NCBI GenBank assembly: GCA_035304485.1 | Contig: DATGPZ010000241.1 | Span: 1 to 22,951, forward strand | DNA: 22,951 nucleotides | Direction of reading: 5' to 3' | DNA from: ZC4RG17 sp035304485 | GTDB lineage: Bacteria > Actinomycetota > Acidimicrobiia > Spongiisociales > ZC4RG35 | Shown: piece by piece, positions 6,727 through 15,756 of the stretch | Layout of the letters: the number at the start of each line of letters is the position of its first letter | Numbering within the stretch: the stretch's first letter is position 1 | Notes under the pieces: generated by a model | The model's database searches: none | Seen by the model: the letters and a program-made list of their open reading frames with translations, nothing else | Told to the model about the DNA's origin: nothing | Made by a program: the position numbers and the translations under genes

Positions 6727-7611
6727 ATGAGTGTGCTCGGATGGCTCGGGACCGGAAGAATGGGCGAGGCGATGGCCTCCCGGCTGGTGAAGGCCGGCAA
6801 CGACGTACGGGTGTGGAACCGCACCCGATCCAAGACGGATCGCCTGGCGGAGATGGGCGCCACCGTCGTCGACGCCATCACCGATCTCGGGGAGGCCGAC
6901 ATCGTTTTCGTGATGGTGGCCGGCCCCAGCGACCTCGAAGCCGTCGTGGCCGGTCCCGAGGGCTTGCTGTCTGCCGACGCCAAGCCATCCGTCATCGTCG
7001 ACTGCTCGACTGTGGACGCCGAGGCGTCGGCCGCCATCCGGCGGGCTGCCAACCAGGCCGGCGTCGACTTCCTGGCGTCCCCGGTCTCGGGGAATCCCCA
7101 CGTCGTGGCCGAAGGCGAGGCCTGCTTCGTGGTGTCGGGTCCCAGCGAGGTGTTCGACCGGGTGAAACCGTACCTCGAGACGATCGCCAAGACAGCCGTG
7201 CTCGTGGGCAACGAGGAACAGAGCCGTCTCGTCAAGCTGGCCCACAACCTCTATCTGGGCATGATGGTCCAGGCTCTGGTCGAGGTGGTGGTCCTGGCCG
7301 AAAAGGGAGGAACCGACCGGGCAGCCTTCCTCGAGTTCCTCAACGGCACCGTCCTCGGATCCGACTGGGTCCGCAAACGCACCAAGGATCTGGTCGAGAT
7401 GGACTGGACCCCGACCTTCACCACCGAGCTCTTGAGGAAGGACTTCGACCTCGGATTGGGCCATGCGCGCGAGCTCGAAGTGCCGATGCCGGTCGGCGCG
7501 ATGGTCCACCAGCTGATCCAATCGGCGATCGGGACCGGGTCTCGGGACAAGGATTTCCTGTCCCTCTATCTCCAGCAGGCTCGGGGCGCCGCCCTGGGCG
7601 CGGGCGAATGA
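6727..7611 (+). CDS. NAD(P)-dependent beta-hydroxyacid dehydrogenase (HIBADH/GLYR family), second copy
   Basis: A complete 294-residue enzyme of the 3-hydroxyisobutyrate / tartronate-semialdehyde reductase family. It has the dinucleotide loop GTGRMG (8-13), NRTRSK (31-36, pointing to NADP(H)), the substrate loop SPVSGNP (118-124) and catalytic Lys170 with His173-Asn174 (the family more often has Asn-Asn). ATG 6727 is preceded by AGGAGG (6711-6716). It lies 46 nt after the hydrolase and 10 nt before the transketolase N-terminal gene, so it is in the same operon. It shares SGNP and KxxHN with the first-operon paralogue, so both belong to one subgroup and may act on related substrates. Exact substrate unknown. 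Confidence 0.94.
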   Translation: MSVLGWLGTGRMGEAMASRLVKAGNDVRVWNRTRSKTDRLAEMGATVVDAITDLGEADIVFVMVAGPSDLEAVVAGPEGLLSADAKPSVIVDCSTVDAEASAAIRRAANQAGVDFLASPVSGNPHVVAEGEACFVVSGPSEVFDRVKPYLETIAKTAVLVGNEEQSRLVKLAHNLYLGMMVQALVEVVVLAEKGGTDRAAFLEFLNGTVLGSDWVRKRTKDLVEMDWTPTFTTELLRKDFDLGLGHARELEVPMPVGAMVHQLIQSAIGTGSRDKDFLSLYLQQARGAALGAGE

Positions 7612-7621
7612 GGGGGCGGCC

Positions 7622-8422
7622 ATGACGGGTTCCGAGCACGAGATCTCCAAACTCGCAGACCGCATCCGGCTCCGATCTCTCGAGATGGTGGCCCCTCACG
7701 GTTTCGGCTATCTGGGCCAGGCGCTGTCGAGTGCCGAGCTGATCGCCACCCTGTATGCCCGCCATTACCGTCACGGCACCGACCGCCTCGTCTGCTCACC
7801 GGGGCACTACGTGGTGGCCTTCTATGCCGCAGCCGCCGAGGCGGGCCGGCTCGACGACTCTCGTCTCGCCACGTACGGGCAGGACGGGTCGGACTTGGAG
7901 GCCATCGGGACCGAGCGCTCACCCGAGCTCGATCTGACCGGGGGCTCCCTCGGCCAAGGGCTGTCCGGCGCCACCGGCTTGGCCCTGTCAGCTCGGCTTC
8001 GAGGTGACTCGGAGGCACGCGTCTTCGCTCTGGTGAGCGACGGCGAGATGGAAGAGGGCCAGCTGTGGGAGGCGGCCATGTTCGCCTCGCACCACGGTCT
8101 CGACAACCTGGTGGTGATCCTCGACGCCAACGACTCCCAGGTCGACGGGCCCGTCACATCGGTCACCACGATCGAGCCGATCGCCACCAAGTGGGAGGCA
8201 TTCGGGTGGGCGACCTTCGAGGTCGATGGTCACGATCCCCAGGCCATCGACGAGGCGATGGAGGGAGCAGTCGGGGCCGACCGTCCCGCCGTGGTGATCG
8301 GCCGCACGTCCACTCGTCAGGGTCTCGATTGCCTCCCGCCCGATGCCGACGGCCACTTCATAAAGCTGCCGCCCGAACTGATCGAACTCGCTCGCCAGGA
8401 ACTGGAGGCGCGTCTTGCGTGA
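7622..8422 (+). CDS. Transketolase, N-terminal (thiamine diphosphate pyrophosphate-binding) subunit
   Basis: The 266-residue first half of a two-gene transketolase, which moves a two-carbon ketol unit between sugars with thiamine diphosphate. TDLTGGSLGQGLS is represented here by GGSLGQGLS (107-115), and the cofactor motif is SDGEMEEGQ (139-147) with metal ligands Asp140 and Asn170. ATG 7622 follows a GAGGGGG ribosome site and the previous gene's stop by 10 nt. The C-terminal subunit overlaps it by 8 nt. Split transketolases of this kind serve specialised sugar pathways (for example apulose-phosphate or sulfofructose transketolases) as well as general metabolism; the setting here favours a pathway-specific enzyme. 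No sugar kinase or aldolase is in the window. Confidence 0.93.
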   Translation: MTGSEHEISKLADRIRLRSLEMVAPHGFGYLGQALSSAELIATLYARHYRHGTDRLVCSPGHYVVAFYAAAAEAGRLDDSRLATYGQDGSDLEAIGTERSPELDLTGGSLGQGLSGATGLALSARLRGDSEARVFALVSDGEMEEGQLWEAAMFASHHGLDNLVVILDANDSQVDGPVTSVTTIEPIATKWEAFGWATFEVDGHDPQAIDEAMEGAVGADRPAVVIGRTSTRQGLDCLPPDADGHFIKLPPELIELARQELEARLA

Positions 8423-9419
8423 GCCACCCTATCCCACCGTCCTGAAGCCGTATGGCGAAACGCTGGTCGAGATCGCCCGTCAGCGACCGGAGATCGTCTG
8501 CCTGTCCGCCGATCTGACCCGTCAGTGCGAGATCGACCTCTTCCAGGACCAGATCCCGGACCGTTTCGTCAATGTCGGGATGGCCGAAGCCCAGATGATG
8601 AGCATGGCCGGCGCCTTGGCGAGAGAGGGCCACATCCCGTTCGCTCACACCTTCGGGGTGTTCGCCACCCGGCGTCCTCTCGACCAGATCGTCAACTCGA
8701 TCGCGTACCCGAACCTGCCGGTGAGGATCGTCGGGTTCATGCCCGGCGTCTCGAGCCCCGGTGGGCCCAGCCATCAGGCGATCGAGGACGTGGCATTGAT
8801 GCGGGCGCTCCCCAACATGACCGTGATCGACGTCGCCGACGCCACCGAAATCCGCCAGGTGGTGCCGGCGGTGGTCGATGTCCCGGGGCCGGTCTACATC
8901 CGTCTGAAGCGGGGCGAGATCCCGGTGATATTCGACGACACCCACGAGTTCTCGCTGGACGAGGCTCAGGTGCTCGTCGATGGGACCGACGTCGCCCTGA
9001 TCGCCAACGGGATGATGCTCTCGGCGGCGTTGGCGGCCTCCAGAACCTTGGCCGGTGCCGGCGTGAGCGCCGCCGTGGTGAACGTGCCGGTGATCAAGCC
9101 GCTCGACTCCGAGACCATCCTCGATGTCGCCTCGCGGGTCGAGGCGGTGGTGACGGCCGAGAACCACACCATCGTGGGCGGGCTCGGGACGGCGGTGGCA
9201 GAGACACTGGCCGAGGCGGGCGCCGGTGTTCCGCTGCGCCGGGTCGGGCTGGCCGACACGTTCGCCGAGGGGGCCCGGACAGGCCCGTGGCTGTTCCGCA
9301 AGTACGGACTCACCACCCAGGACGTGGTCGACGCCGCCTGGCAGGCGCTCGGCCGATCCGACCCCCCTCCCGTCGCAGAGACAGTTCCATCTTCGGAGGG
9401 CGAGTACGCCCCCGTCTGA
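8415..9419 (+). CDS. Transketolase, C-terminal (pyrimidine-binding plus TK-C) subunit
   Basis: The 334-residue second half of the split transketolase. The pyrimidine domain carries the catalytic Glu58 in NVGMAEAQ (53-60), followed by the GxFxxRRPLDQI-type segment and SSPGGPSHQ; a C-terminal transketolase domain with ENHTIVGGLG completes it. The start is TTG 8415: GGAGG (8404-8408) lies 6 nt upstream, no ATG or GTG fits in frame, and the start overlaps the stop of the N-terminal subunit by 8 nt, which ties their translation at about one to one. A tail rich in Pro and Ser after the last helix is not conserved in my memory of the family. Confidence 0.92.
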   Translation: MREPPYPTVLKPYGETLVEIARQRPEIVCLSADLTRQCEIDLFQDQIPDRFVNVGMAEAQMMSMAGALAREGHIPFAHTFGVFATRRPLDQIVNSIAYPNLPVRIVGFMPGVSSPGGPSHQAIEDVALMRALPNMTVIDVADATEIRQVVPAVVDVPGPVYIRLKRGEIPVIFDDTHEFSLDEAQVLVDGTDVALIANGMMLSAALAASRTLAGAGVSAAVVNVPVIKPLDSETILDVASRVEAVVTAENHTIVGGLGTAVAETLAEAGAGVPLRRVGLADTFAEGARTGPWLFRKYGLTTQDVVDAAWQALGRSDPPPVAETVPSSEGEYAPV

Positions 9420-9464
9420 CCAGCAACGCCGTTGCGCGAGATCAACGAGGAGCAAGGAGACACA

Positions 9465-9914
9465 GTGACCGATCGGTCCCCGCACATCGAACAGATCCAC
9501 CACGAGGGATTCGACCCCAGCATGAAGCAGGTGTATGTGCCTGCCATCCGGGCCGAGGGCCGGATGGTGTTCATCTCGGGTGTCACGGCCGCCCCTCCCT
9601 ACCACCATCACCCGCATCGTCCAGAGGAGTTCGAGGCGATTCCCCGTGACATCGAGGGTCAGGTCGAGCTGATCTTCGCGCATCTGGATCTGGCGCTCGA
9701 AGCGGCCGGATGCCGTCGGAGTGACATCGTGGTCCTCAACCGGTTCTTCACCAACGTCCGCGAGGACCAGGACGTGGTCAACGCCTACCAGGGTCAGTGG
9801 TTCCAGGGGCACATCCCGACCAGCACTTCGGTCGAGGTGAAGTCGCTCGCCACGGATCCCAACCTCCGCCTCGAGATCGCCAGCATCGCCGTGGCCCCAC
9901 CCCTGGCCGACTGA
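9465..9914 (+). CDS. RidA/YjgF-family protein, second copy (lacks the Arg of RidA)
   Basis: A 149-residue Rid-fold protein. Fold marks are MVFISGVTA (34-42), the helix HLDLALEAAGC (73-83), DIVVLNRFFTNV and the C-terminal PTSTSVEVKSLA...LRLEIASIAV. The position of the RidA catalytic Arg is Ser120, the same change as in the Rid protein at 2360-2767. A His-rich loop (YHHHPHRPEEF, 46-56) is unusual and might bind metal or shape the pocket. GTG 9465 is chosen because AAGGAGA lies about 5 nt upstream; an in-frame TTG at 9432 has no ribosome site. It lies 45 nt after the transketolase and 18 nt before the importer genes. Confidence 0.88.
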   Translation: MTDRSPHIEQIHHEGFDPSMKQVYVPAIRAEGRMVFISGVTAAPPYHHHPHRPEEFEAIPRDIEGQVELIFAHLDLALEAAGCRRSDIVVLNRFFTNVREDQDVVNAYQGQWFQGHIPTSTSVEVKSLATDPNLRLEIASIAVAPPLAD

Positions 9915-9932
9915 AATCGTGCAGGCCCCACG

Positions 9933-10787
9933 GTGTTAGTCCTCCAGCAACTGCTCAACGGGCTCAGCTTCGGCGCCCTGCTCTTCCTCCTCGCGAGCGG
10001 GTTCACCCTCGTGTTCGGGCTGATGCGGATCGCCAATCTGGCCCACGGCGCGTTCTACCTGTTGGGCGGGTACGTAGGCGTGGTGGTCACGGCCGGCACC
10101 GGCAACCTCGCCTTGGGGTTGCTGGCCGGCGCCATCACGGTCGCCATCCTGGCGACCGGTGTGGAGCGGGTCCTGCTGCGAAGGGTCCGGGGCAACGAGC
10201 TGGCGGAGGTCCTCTTGACCATCGGGATCGCCTTCATCGTCGCCGACATCTGCCTGGCGATCTTCGGAGGCAACCCGATGACCCTCTCGGTGAGTGAATG
10301 GCTGAAGGGCGGCATCTCGCTCGGCGTGATGCCTTATCCGAAGTACCGGCTGTTCATCATCGGGTTCACCGTCCTGGTCGGGATCGCGCTGTACATCTTC
10401 CAGAAGCGGTCCCGCCTGGGGGCGATGATTCGGGCCGGGGTCGATGACCGGGAGATGGCCGCCGCCTGTGGCATCAACGTCGACCGAATCATCTCTGGCG
10501 TGTTCGTGCTGGGCGGGGCACTGGCGGGAATCGCCGGAGTCATCGGGGCCGGCCTGCTCAGCCTCCGTCCGGGAGCGGACGTCGACATCCTGCTGTTCGC
10601 ACTCGTCGTGGTGATCATCGGCGGGTTGGGGAGCATCAACGGGGCCGCCGTCGGGAGCGTGCTGATCGGAGTGATCGACGCCACCTCTCGGGTGTGGTTC
10701 CCCGAGTTCTCGTACTTCACGATCTTCGCTCCCATGGCCTTGGTGCTGGTGCTCCGACCGACCGGACTCTTCGGGCGGAAGGTATGA
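9933..10787 (+). CDS. Branched-chain amino acid-type (HAAT) ABC transporter permease, LivH-like, transporter 1
   Basis: An inner-membrane permease of 284 residues, nearly all hydrophobic segments, with the LivH mark FGLMRIANLAHGAFYLLGGYV-type run split around residues 28-48 and the cytoplasmic coupling loop RAGVDDREMAAACGI near the middle. It would pair with the LivM-like permease whose ATG overlaps its stop (ATGA). Start GTG 9933 follows the Rid gene by 18 nt; no good ribosome site is visible, so translation may rely on coupling. The HAAT family takes amino acids, amides, urea, aromatic acids and other small polar organics, so the name does not fix the substrate. The operon context says the substrate feeds the hydrolase and transketolase enzymes. 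Confidence 0.92.
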   Translation: MLVLQQLLNGLSFGALLFLLASGFTLVFGLMRIANLAHGAFYLLGGYVGVVVTAGTGNLALGLLAGAITVAILATGVERVLLRRVRGNELAEVLLTIGIAFIVADICLAIFGGNPMTLSVSEWLKGGISLGVMPYPKYRLFIIGFTVLVGIALYIFQKRSRLGAMIRAGVDDREMAAACGINVDRIISGVFVLGGALAGIAGVIGAGLLSLRPGADVDILLFALVVVIIGGLGSINGAAVGSVLIGVIDATSRVWFPEFSYFTIFAPMALVLVLRPTGLFGRKV

Positions 10788-11818
10788 CCGGCGCACTCGG
10801 TACGAAAGCAGGGCGCTTCAAACTCCTGGGGCTGGTGGTGGCGATCGCCGCCGGTTGGTCGGTGCCCTATGTGTTCTCCAACTACCAGGTCTCGCTGACG
10901 ACGCTGATCCTGATCTCGGCGATGCTGGCCACCAGCATCAACTTCATGGCCGGCAACGTCGGCCTGGTCTCGGTGGGTCATGCCGGCATCGCCGCCACCG
11001 CCGGCTATGGGCTCGCCTGGTCGTTCGCCCAGGGTCATGGCCTCGGGACACAGTTGTTGATCGCGCTCGCCCTGACGCTGGTGGCGAGCTTCGTGTTCGG
11101 GCTGACCTCGATGCGGACCAGCGGGATCTTCTTCCTGATGGCGACCCTGGCCCTGGGCATGGTCGTGTTCGGGCTCAGCTACCGAATGTCGGCCATCACC
11201 GGAGGAGAGAACGGTCTCAGCGGGATCCGTCGACCCGAGCTGTTCTCGTCCTATTGGATGTACTACTTCCTGGTCTTGGTCGTCTTCGTCGTGGTGACGG
11301 CGGCGATCTGGGTCGTGACGCGCTCCCCATTCGGCACCGCCCTGCGGGGGATCCGCGAGAGCGAGAGCCGGATGGAGAGCCTCGGCTACAACGTGGCCGC
11401 CTACAAGCTCGGCGCCATGATGATCTCGGGCGTCGTGGCCGGAATCGCCGGCGTCTTGTCGGTCTGGCTGATGGAGTTCGTGAGCCCAGCCTCCGCTGGG
11501 TTCCTGCGTTCTGCCCTGGCCACGCTGATGGTGATCCTGGGTGGCGTCGGGACCTTCCTCGGTCCCCTGACCGGGGCCACGATCGTCTCCTGGATCGAGC
11601 ACGTGCTCAGTACCTACATCGAACGGTGGCCGACGGTCCTGGGGCTGATCTTCATCGTGGTCATCGTCTTCGCTCCCGACGGGATCGGCGGTGCCGTCAG
11701 GGCCTGGTGGCAGGGACGCAGGCGACGATCCGATCGGGAAGTGGCTCGATCGTCCGGTTCCGCCGTGTCCGCCGACATGGCCCGGAGCCCCGGCGGGTCC
11801 CAGGGGACCGCCGAATAG
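10784..11818 (+). CDS. Branched-chain amino acid-type (HAAT) ABC transporter permease, LivM-like, transporter 1
   Basis: The second permease, 344 residues. After an N-terminal hydrophobic segment comes the LivM signature GNVGLVSVGHAGIAATAGYG (about 59-78), then the loop LRGIRESESRMESLGYN that contacts the ATPases, and a C-terminal GGVGTFLGPLTGA segment. The last roughly 35 residues are a Ser/Arg/Gly-rich cytoplasmic tail with no recognisable domain. ATG 10784 overlaps the LivH-like stop by 4 nt, with GGAAGG just upstream. The longer open frame before it overlaps the LivH-like gene and is not used. Confidence 0.92.
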   Translation: MTGALGTKAGRFKLLGLVVAIAAGWSVPYVFSNYQVSLTTLILISAMLATSINFMAGNVGLVSVGHAGIAATAGYGLAWSFAQGHGLGTQLLIALALTLVASFVFGLTSMRTSGIFFLMATLALGMVVFGLSYRMSAITGGENGLSGIRRPELFSSYWMYYFLVLVVFVVVTAAIWVVTRSPFGTALRGIRESESRMESLGYNVAAYKLGAMMISGVVAGIAGVLSVWLMEFVSPASAGFLRSALATLMVILGGVGTFLGPLTGATIVSWIEHVLSTYIERWPTVLGLIFIVVIVFAPDGIGGAVRAWWQGRRRRSDREVARSSGSAVSADMARSPGGSQGTAE

Positions 11819-11862
11819 GTCTACCCGCACGAGTAACCGACGACAGGAAAGGAGATAGGTAC

Positions 11863-13247
11863 GTGTTGTTACACAGAACCTACGGACAACGACGACAGAT
11901 AGCCCTGGTCCTGGGCTTGATACTGGCCCTGGTGTTGAGCGCTTGCGCTCCCAGCGGGGCCGACGACCCGGCGGAACCCGAAACGACAGAAGCACCGGCG
12001 ACCACTGATGCGGCTCCGGCGACGACCGAAGGCGACTCCGAGCCGGAAGAGCCGACCGACACGACGGAGGCCGAGGAGACCTCGGAAGGCGGAACCGTGG
12101 TGAAGGTCGGTTTCCTCTCACCCGTGACCGGCCCCTTGGCCGCCATCGGCACCGAGATGAAGCAGGGCTGGGAGCTCTACTGGGAAGAGCACGGAGTCGA
12201 TGCCGGCTCCTACACGGTGGAAACCGTCTACGAGGACGATGCCGGCAACCCCGACACCGCACTCACGAAGGCTCGACGCCTCGTCGAGGACGAGAACGTC
12301 GACGTGGTGGTCGGGCCGCTGGCCGCCAACACGGCCCTGGCGGTCGCCGACTACCTGGTCCAACAGGGCGTTCCCAACTTCCACCCGGTCACCGCGGCCG
12401 ACGATCTCACCCAGCGCCTGGCCAATCCGCTCGTGATCCGGGTCGGCGCCATGACCGGCAGCCAGGCGACCTACGTCGCCGGCCAGTGGGCTTACGACCA
12501 GGGCTACCGCAAGGCGATCACGCTGTGCTCCGACTACGCCTTCGGGTGGGAGAACTGCGGAGGCTTCGTCCGCACCTTCACGGCCGCCGGCGGCGAGATC
12601 GTCGACCAGCTGTGGAACCCGCTGGGCACACCGGACTTCAGCTCGTACGCAACCCAGATCGCTAGCTCGGGGGCTGACGTGGCCTTCATCGGCTCGTCCG
12701 GCGGCACCGACGGCACCAACTTCATGCGGGCATACGAAGACTTCGGTCTGGGGGACCAGATAGAGGTCCTCGGCAACTGCTGCCTGCTCGACCAGGCGAC
12801 CCTCCGTGACGCCGGCGACATCGCCGTCGGGTTGAGGTCGGTGACCTACTGGGCGGAAGGGCGCGAGTCTCCCGAAGTCGAGCGGTTCATCGAACTGTAC
12901 GACGAGGCCTACGGAGGCATCCCTTCGCTCTACGTCGCCAATTCCTATACCGCCGCCCACGTCTTCGCCGAGGCTCTGAAGGCTTCCGAGGGCGAACTCG
13001 ACCCCGAGGGCCTGGTGGCCGCGGCGCGCGAAGTGAACCTGGAGGATTCCGTCTTCGGTCCCCGTCGCATCGACGAGTGGAACAACCCCATCGGCAACGT
13101 GTACATCACGCGGGTCGAGCAGCGCGAGGACGGCTCCTACTGGAACGTGGTCGAAGAGACCTACGAGGAGGTCAGCCAGTTCTGGACCTTCGATCCCCAG
13201 GAGATCCTGGACAGTCCTCCCTACGACCGCACCAACACAGGACAGCA

Positions 13248-13251
<4 letters not shown>
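11863..13251 (+). CDS. ABC transporter substrate-binding lipoprotein (Peripla_BP_6 / LivK-like), transporter 1
   Basis: An extracytoplasmic solute receptor of 462 residues. The signal peptide has a positively charged start and a hydrophobic core ending in the lipobox LSAC, so Cys28 is the predicted lipidation site. A Pro/Thr/Glu/Asp-rich linker (about 30-75) leads to a type I periplasmic-binding fold beginning VKVGFLSPVTGPLAAIG. Four cysteines inside the domain (CSDYAFGWENC and NCC) could form disulfides. GTG 11863 has AAAGGAG 8 nt upstream and gives a proper signal peptide; the frame extends far upstream only as an overlap with the permease gene. It is followed at once by the ATPase start (ATGA overlap) and by a very strong hairpin at 13268-13304. 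Confidence 0.93.
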
Positions 13252-14049
<798 letters not shown>

Positions 14050-14057
<8 letters not shown>

Positions 14058-14772
14058 AGTCATCGACCTCCATGTGAGTTATGCCAGCGCCTCGGTGCTG
14101 CAAGGCGTGGACCTGACCGTGGAAGAGGGCGAGGCCGTGGCGCTTCTGGGACGGAACGGCATGGGCAAGACCACGCTGGTTCGGGCTCTCGCCCGGCTCA
14201 CCCCACCCGAGGTGACGAGCGGACGAATCGAGTTCCTCGGTCAGGACATCGCCGGGATGGCGACCTACGAAGTCTCGCGAGCCGGTCTCGGCCTGGTTCC
14301 GCAAGGCAGGCGAGTATTCGGGAGCATGACCGTCCACGAGAACCTGGAAGTCGTGACCCGCAGCAACGGGAACGGGGGCGAGCAGTGGACCACGGAACGG
14401 GTCTACCAATTCTTCCCGCGACTCGCAGAGAGGTCCAAGCAGCGTGCCGCCACTCTTTCCGGTGGCGAGCAGCAGATGCTGGCCATCGGCCGCGCCCTGA
14501 TGACCAACCCGACCTTGCTCGTCATGGACGAGCCCTCGGAAGGTCTCGCCCAGGTCGTCCTGGACGACATCCGCGATCGTCTCGTCGGTCTGCGGGGCTC
14601 GGGGATGGCGGTGCTCGTCGTCGAACAGAACGTCGATTTCGCCTTGGAGCTCGCAGAACGAGTCGCCATCCTCGGTGAGGCCGGCCGAATCGTGTGGGAG
14701 GGGTCGTCGACAGATCTCTCGGCCCAACCGGAGATCATGCATCGGCATCTGGGCCTGTCAGGAGCCGTCTGA
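14050..14772 (+). CDS. Branched-chain amino acid-type ABC transporter ATP-binding protein, LivF-like, transporter 1
   Basis: The second ATPase, 240 residues, with Walker A GRNGMGKT (34-41), the LivF-type VPQGRRVF (83-90), signature LSGGEQ (136-141), Walker B LLVMDEP (156-162) and VEQN (191-194), where LivF proteins carry Gln in place of the H-loop His. ATG 14050 overlaps the LivG-like stop by 8 nt, so translation is coupled. It is the last gene of the operon that begins at 5817: ten genes with gaps of at most 46 nt. No terminator hairpin is visible in the 120 bp before the GntR gene. Confidence 0.93.
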
Positions 14773-14817
14773 TTCCATTGATATCGCATCGATCAGCCGA
14801 CAGCACTTCGAGAGCCC

Positions 14818-14837
14818 GCGCGATCGCGCCGTATACT
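14818..14837 (+). promoter_or_regulatory. Candidate -10 and perfect 12-bp palindrome before the GntR gene
   Basis: TATACT (14832-14837) is a good -10, though only a poor -35 (TTCGAG, 14807-14812) is present. The perfect palindrome GCGCGATCGCGC (14818-14829) lies two bases upstream of the -10, inside the spacer, where an autoregulator would bind. The leader to GTG 14893 would be about 50 nt. GC-rich palindromes arise by chance in such DNA, so this is tentative. Confidence 0.35.
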
Positions 14838-14892
14838 GGTCGAGCTTCTCCCGGGAATGTGTTTTGCTCAATTCTACGAAAGGGACGGTTGC

Positions 14893-15672
14893 GTGGCGCC
14901 TGACTTCGGAGACCCCAGCGAAGATCATACGCCCAATCTCGAGTTGGATTTGGAGGCCATACGCCCTGCTAATGCTCCCAGGTTGAGTGACACCGTTGCC
15001 GATCAAATCCAGCAGTTGATCATCTCTCAGAACCTGGCCGTCGGGGCCCGGCTTCCAGCCGAACGGGACCTGGCCGAGCGCTTGGGTGCCAGCCGGCCCA
15101 CGGTGAGCCAGGCGCTGAGGAAGCTGGCCCTGATGGGCCTGGTCGAGATCCGCCGCGGTTCAGGTGTGTACGTAACGCGCCAACCCCAGTCGACCATCAC
15201 CGAGTCGATCAATCTGATGCTGGACCTCGAAGGTGACTCGGTCACGCATCTGGCCGATCTGCGTCTCTCGTTGGAGTTGCTCGGGGTCACCAAGGCGGTC
15301 GAGCGGCAGGATGAGCTCGACTTCGGACCGGCGATGGCGGCGCTCGAGACCCTGCGGGAGAGCACCGACGAGGCCGCGGACTGGGTGCGGGCCGACACGG
15401 TGCTACACGTCGAGATCATCCGGCTCAGTGGCAATCCCTACCTGACCTCGATCTTCGAGAGTGTCCACACCGTGCTGATCACCCATCAGTATCGGCCCTG
15501 GATCGAAGAAGCGGTGGCTCCCGAGTGGCTCGGACCCGAGCATGCAGACGCCCAGCTGGAGCTGCATGAAGCGATCCTGGATGCAGTTCGTGATCGAGAC
15601 GCCGAAGCGGCTGAGTTGGCCGTTCATCGGCATCATCATCGGATGGCCGATCATTTGTTGAAAGACCGTTGA
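14893..15672 (+). CDS. GntR-family transcriptional regulator, FadR subfamily with FCD domain
   Basis: A 259-residue regulator. The winged helix-turn-helix spans about 33-95 and contains the family run LPAERDLAERLGASRPTVSQ (54-73) and wing RRGSGVYV (87-94). The all-helical FCD ligand domain (about 116-255) keeps the expected metal/ligand set, Asp168, His172, His225 and His247, so it probably senses a carboxylic acid through a bound metal. GTG 14893 follows AAAGGGA by about 8 nt; ATG 14857, in frame, is the alternative and would add 12 residues. It lies 84 bp before the amidohydrolase and is the second regulator of the locus; its targets may be itself and that gene (inference). Confidence 0.93.
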   Translation: MAPDFGDPSEDHTPNLELDLEAIRPANAPRLSDTVADQIQQLIISQNLAVGARLPAERDLAERLGASRPTVSQALRKLALMGLVEIRRGSGVYVTRQPQSTITESINLMLDLEGDSVTHLADLRLSLELLGVTKAVERQDELDFGPAMAALETLRESTDEAADWVRADTVLHVEIIRLSGNPYLTSIFESVHTVLITHQYRPWIEEAVAPEWLGPEHADAQLELHEAILDAVRDRDAEAAELAVHRHHHRMADHLLKDR

Positions 15673-15730
15673 TCTGCACGTAATTGACGTTCATTCGACG
15701 CCGATCGGTCGGCTGAGCTCGATATCCCTT

Positions 15731-15742
15731 TCAATCGCTTTT
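15731..15742. promoter_or_regulatory. Weak LacI-type operator-like site (site i) before the amidohydrolase
   Basis: The minus-strand reading AAAAGCGATTGA keeps the AAnCGnTTG core but misses three outer positions of GCAAnCGnTTGC. It sits directly before the AGGAGG of the amidohydrolase, in the same place as site b relative to the SDR gene. No clear promoter is visible in this 84-bp gap. Confidence 0.22.
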
Positions 15743-15756
15743 CGTGAGGAGGAACG

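Noticed and set aside
9423..9435. Palindrome GCAACGCCGTTGC before the second Rid gene
   Set aside because: The arms are perfect but the spacing is one base longer than in the eight operators and there is no central CG step; it lies inside an operon with no promoter sign.
10334..12262. Very long minus-strand open frame opposite the permease and receptor genes
   Set aside because: Low-complexity Arg/Gly/Pro/His composition; it is the antisense shadow of two membrane proteins and a lipoprotein with clear family marks.
14779..14795. TGAT...ATCA inverted arms upstream of the GntR gene as an operator
   Set aside because: Only four bases per arm agree and the inner bases do not pair; expected by chance.
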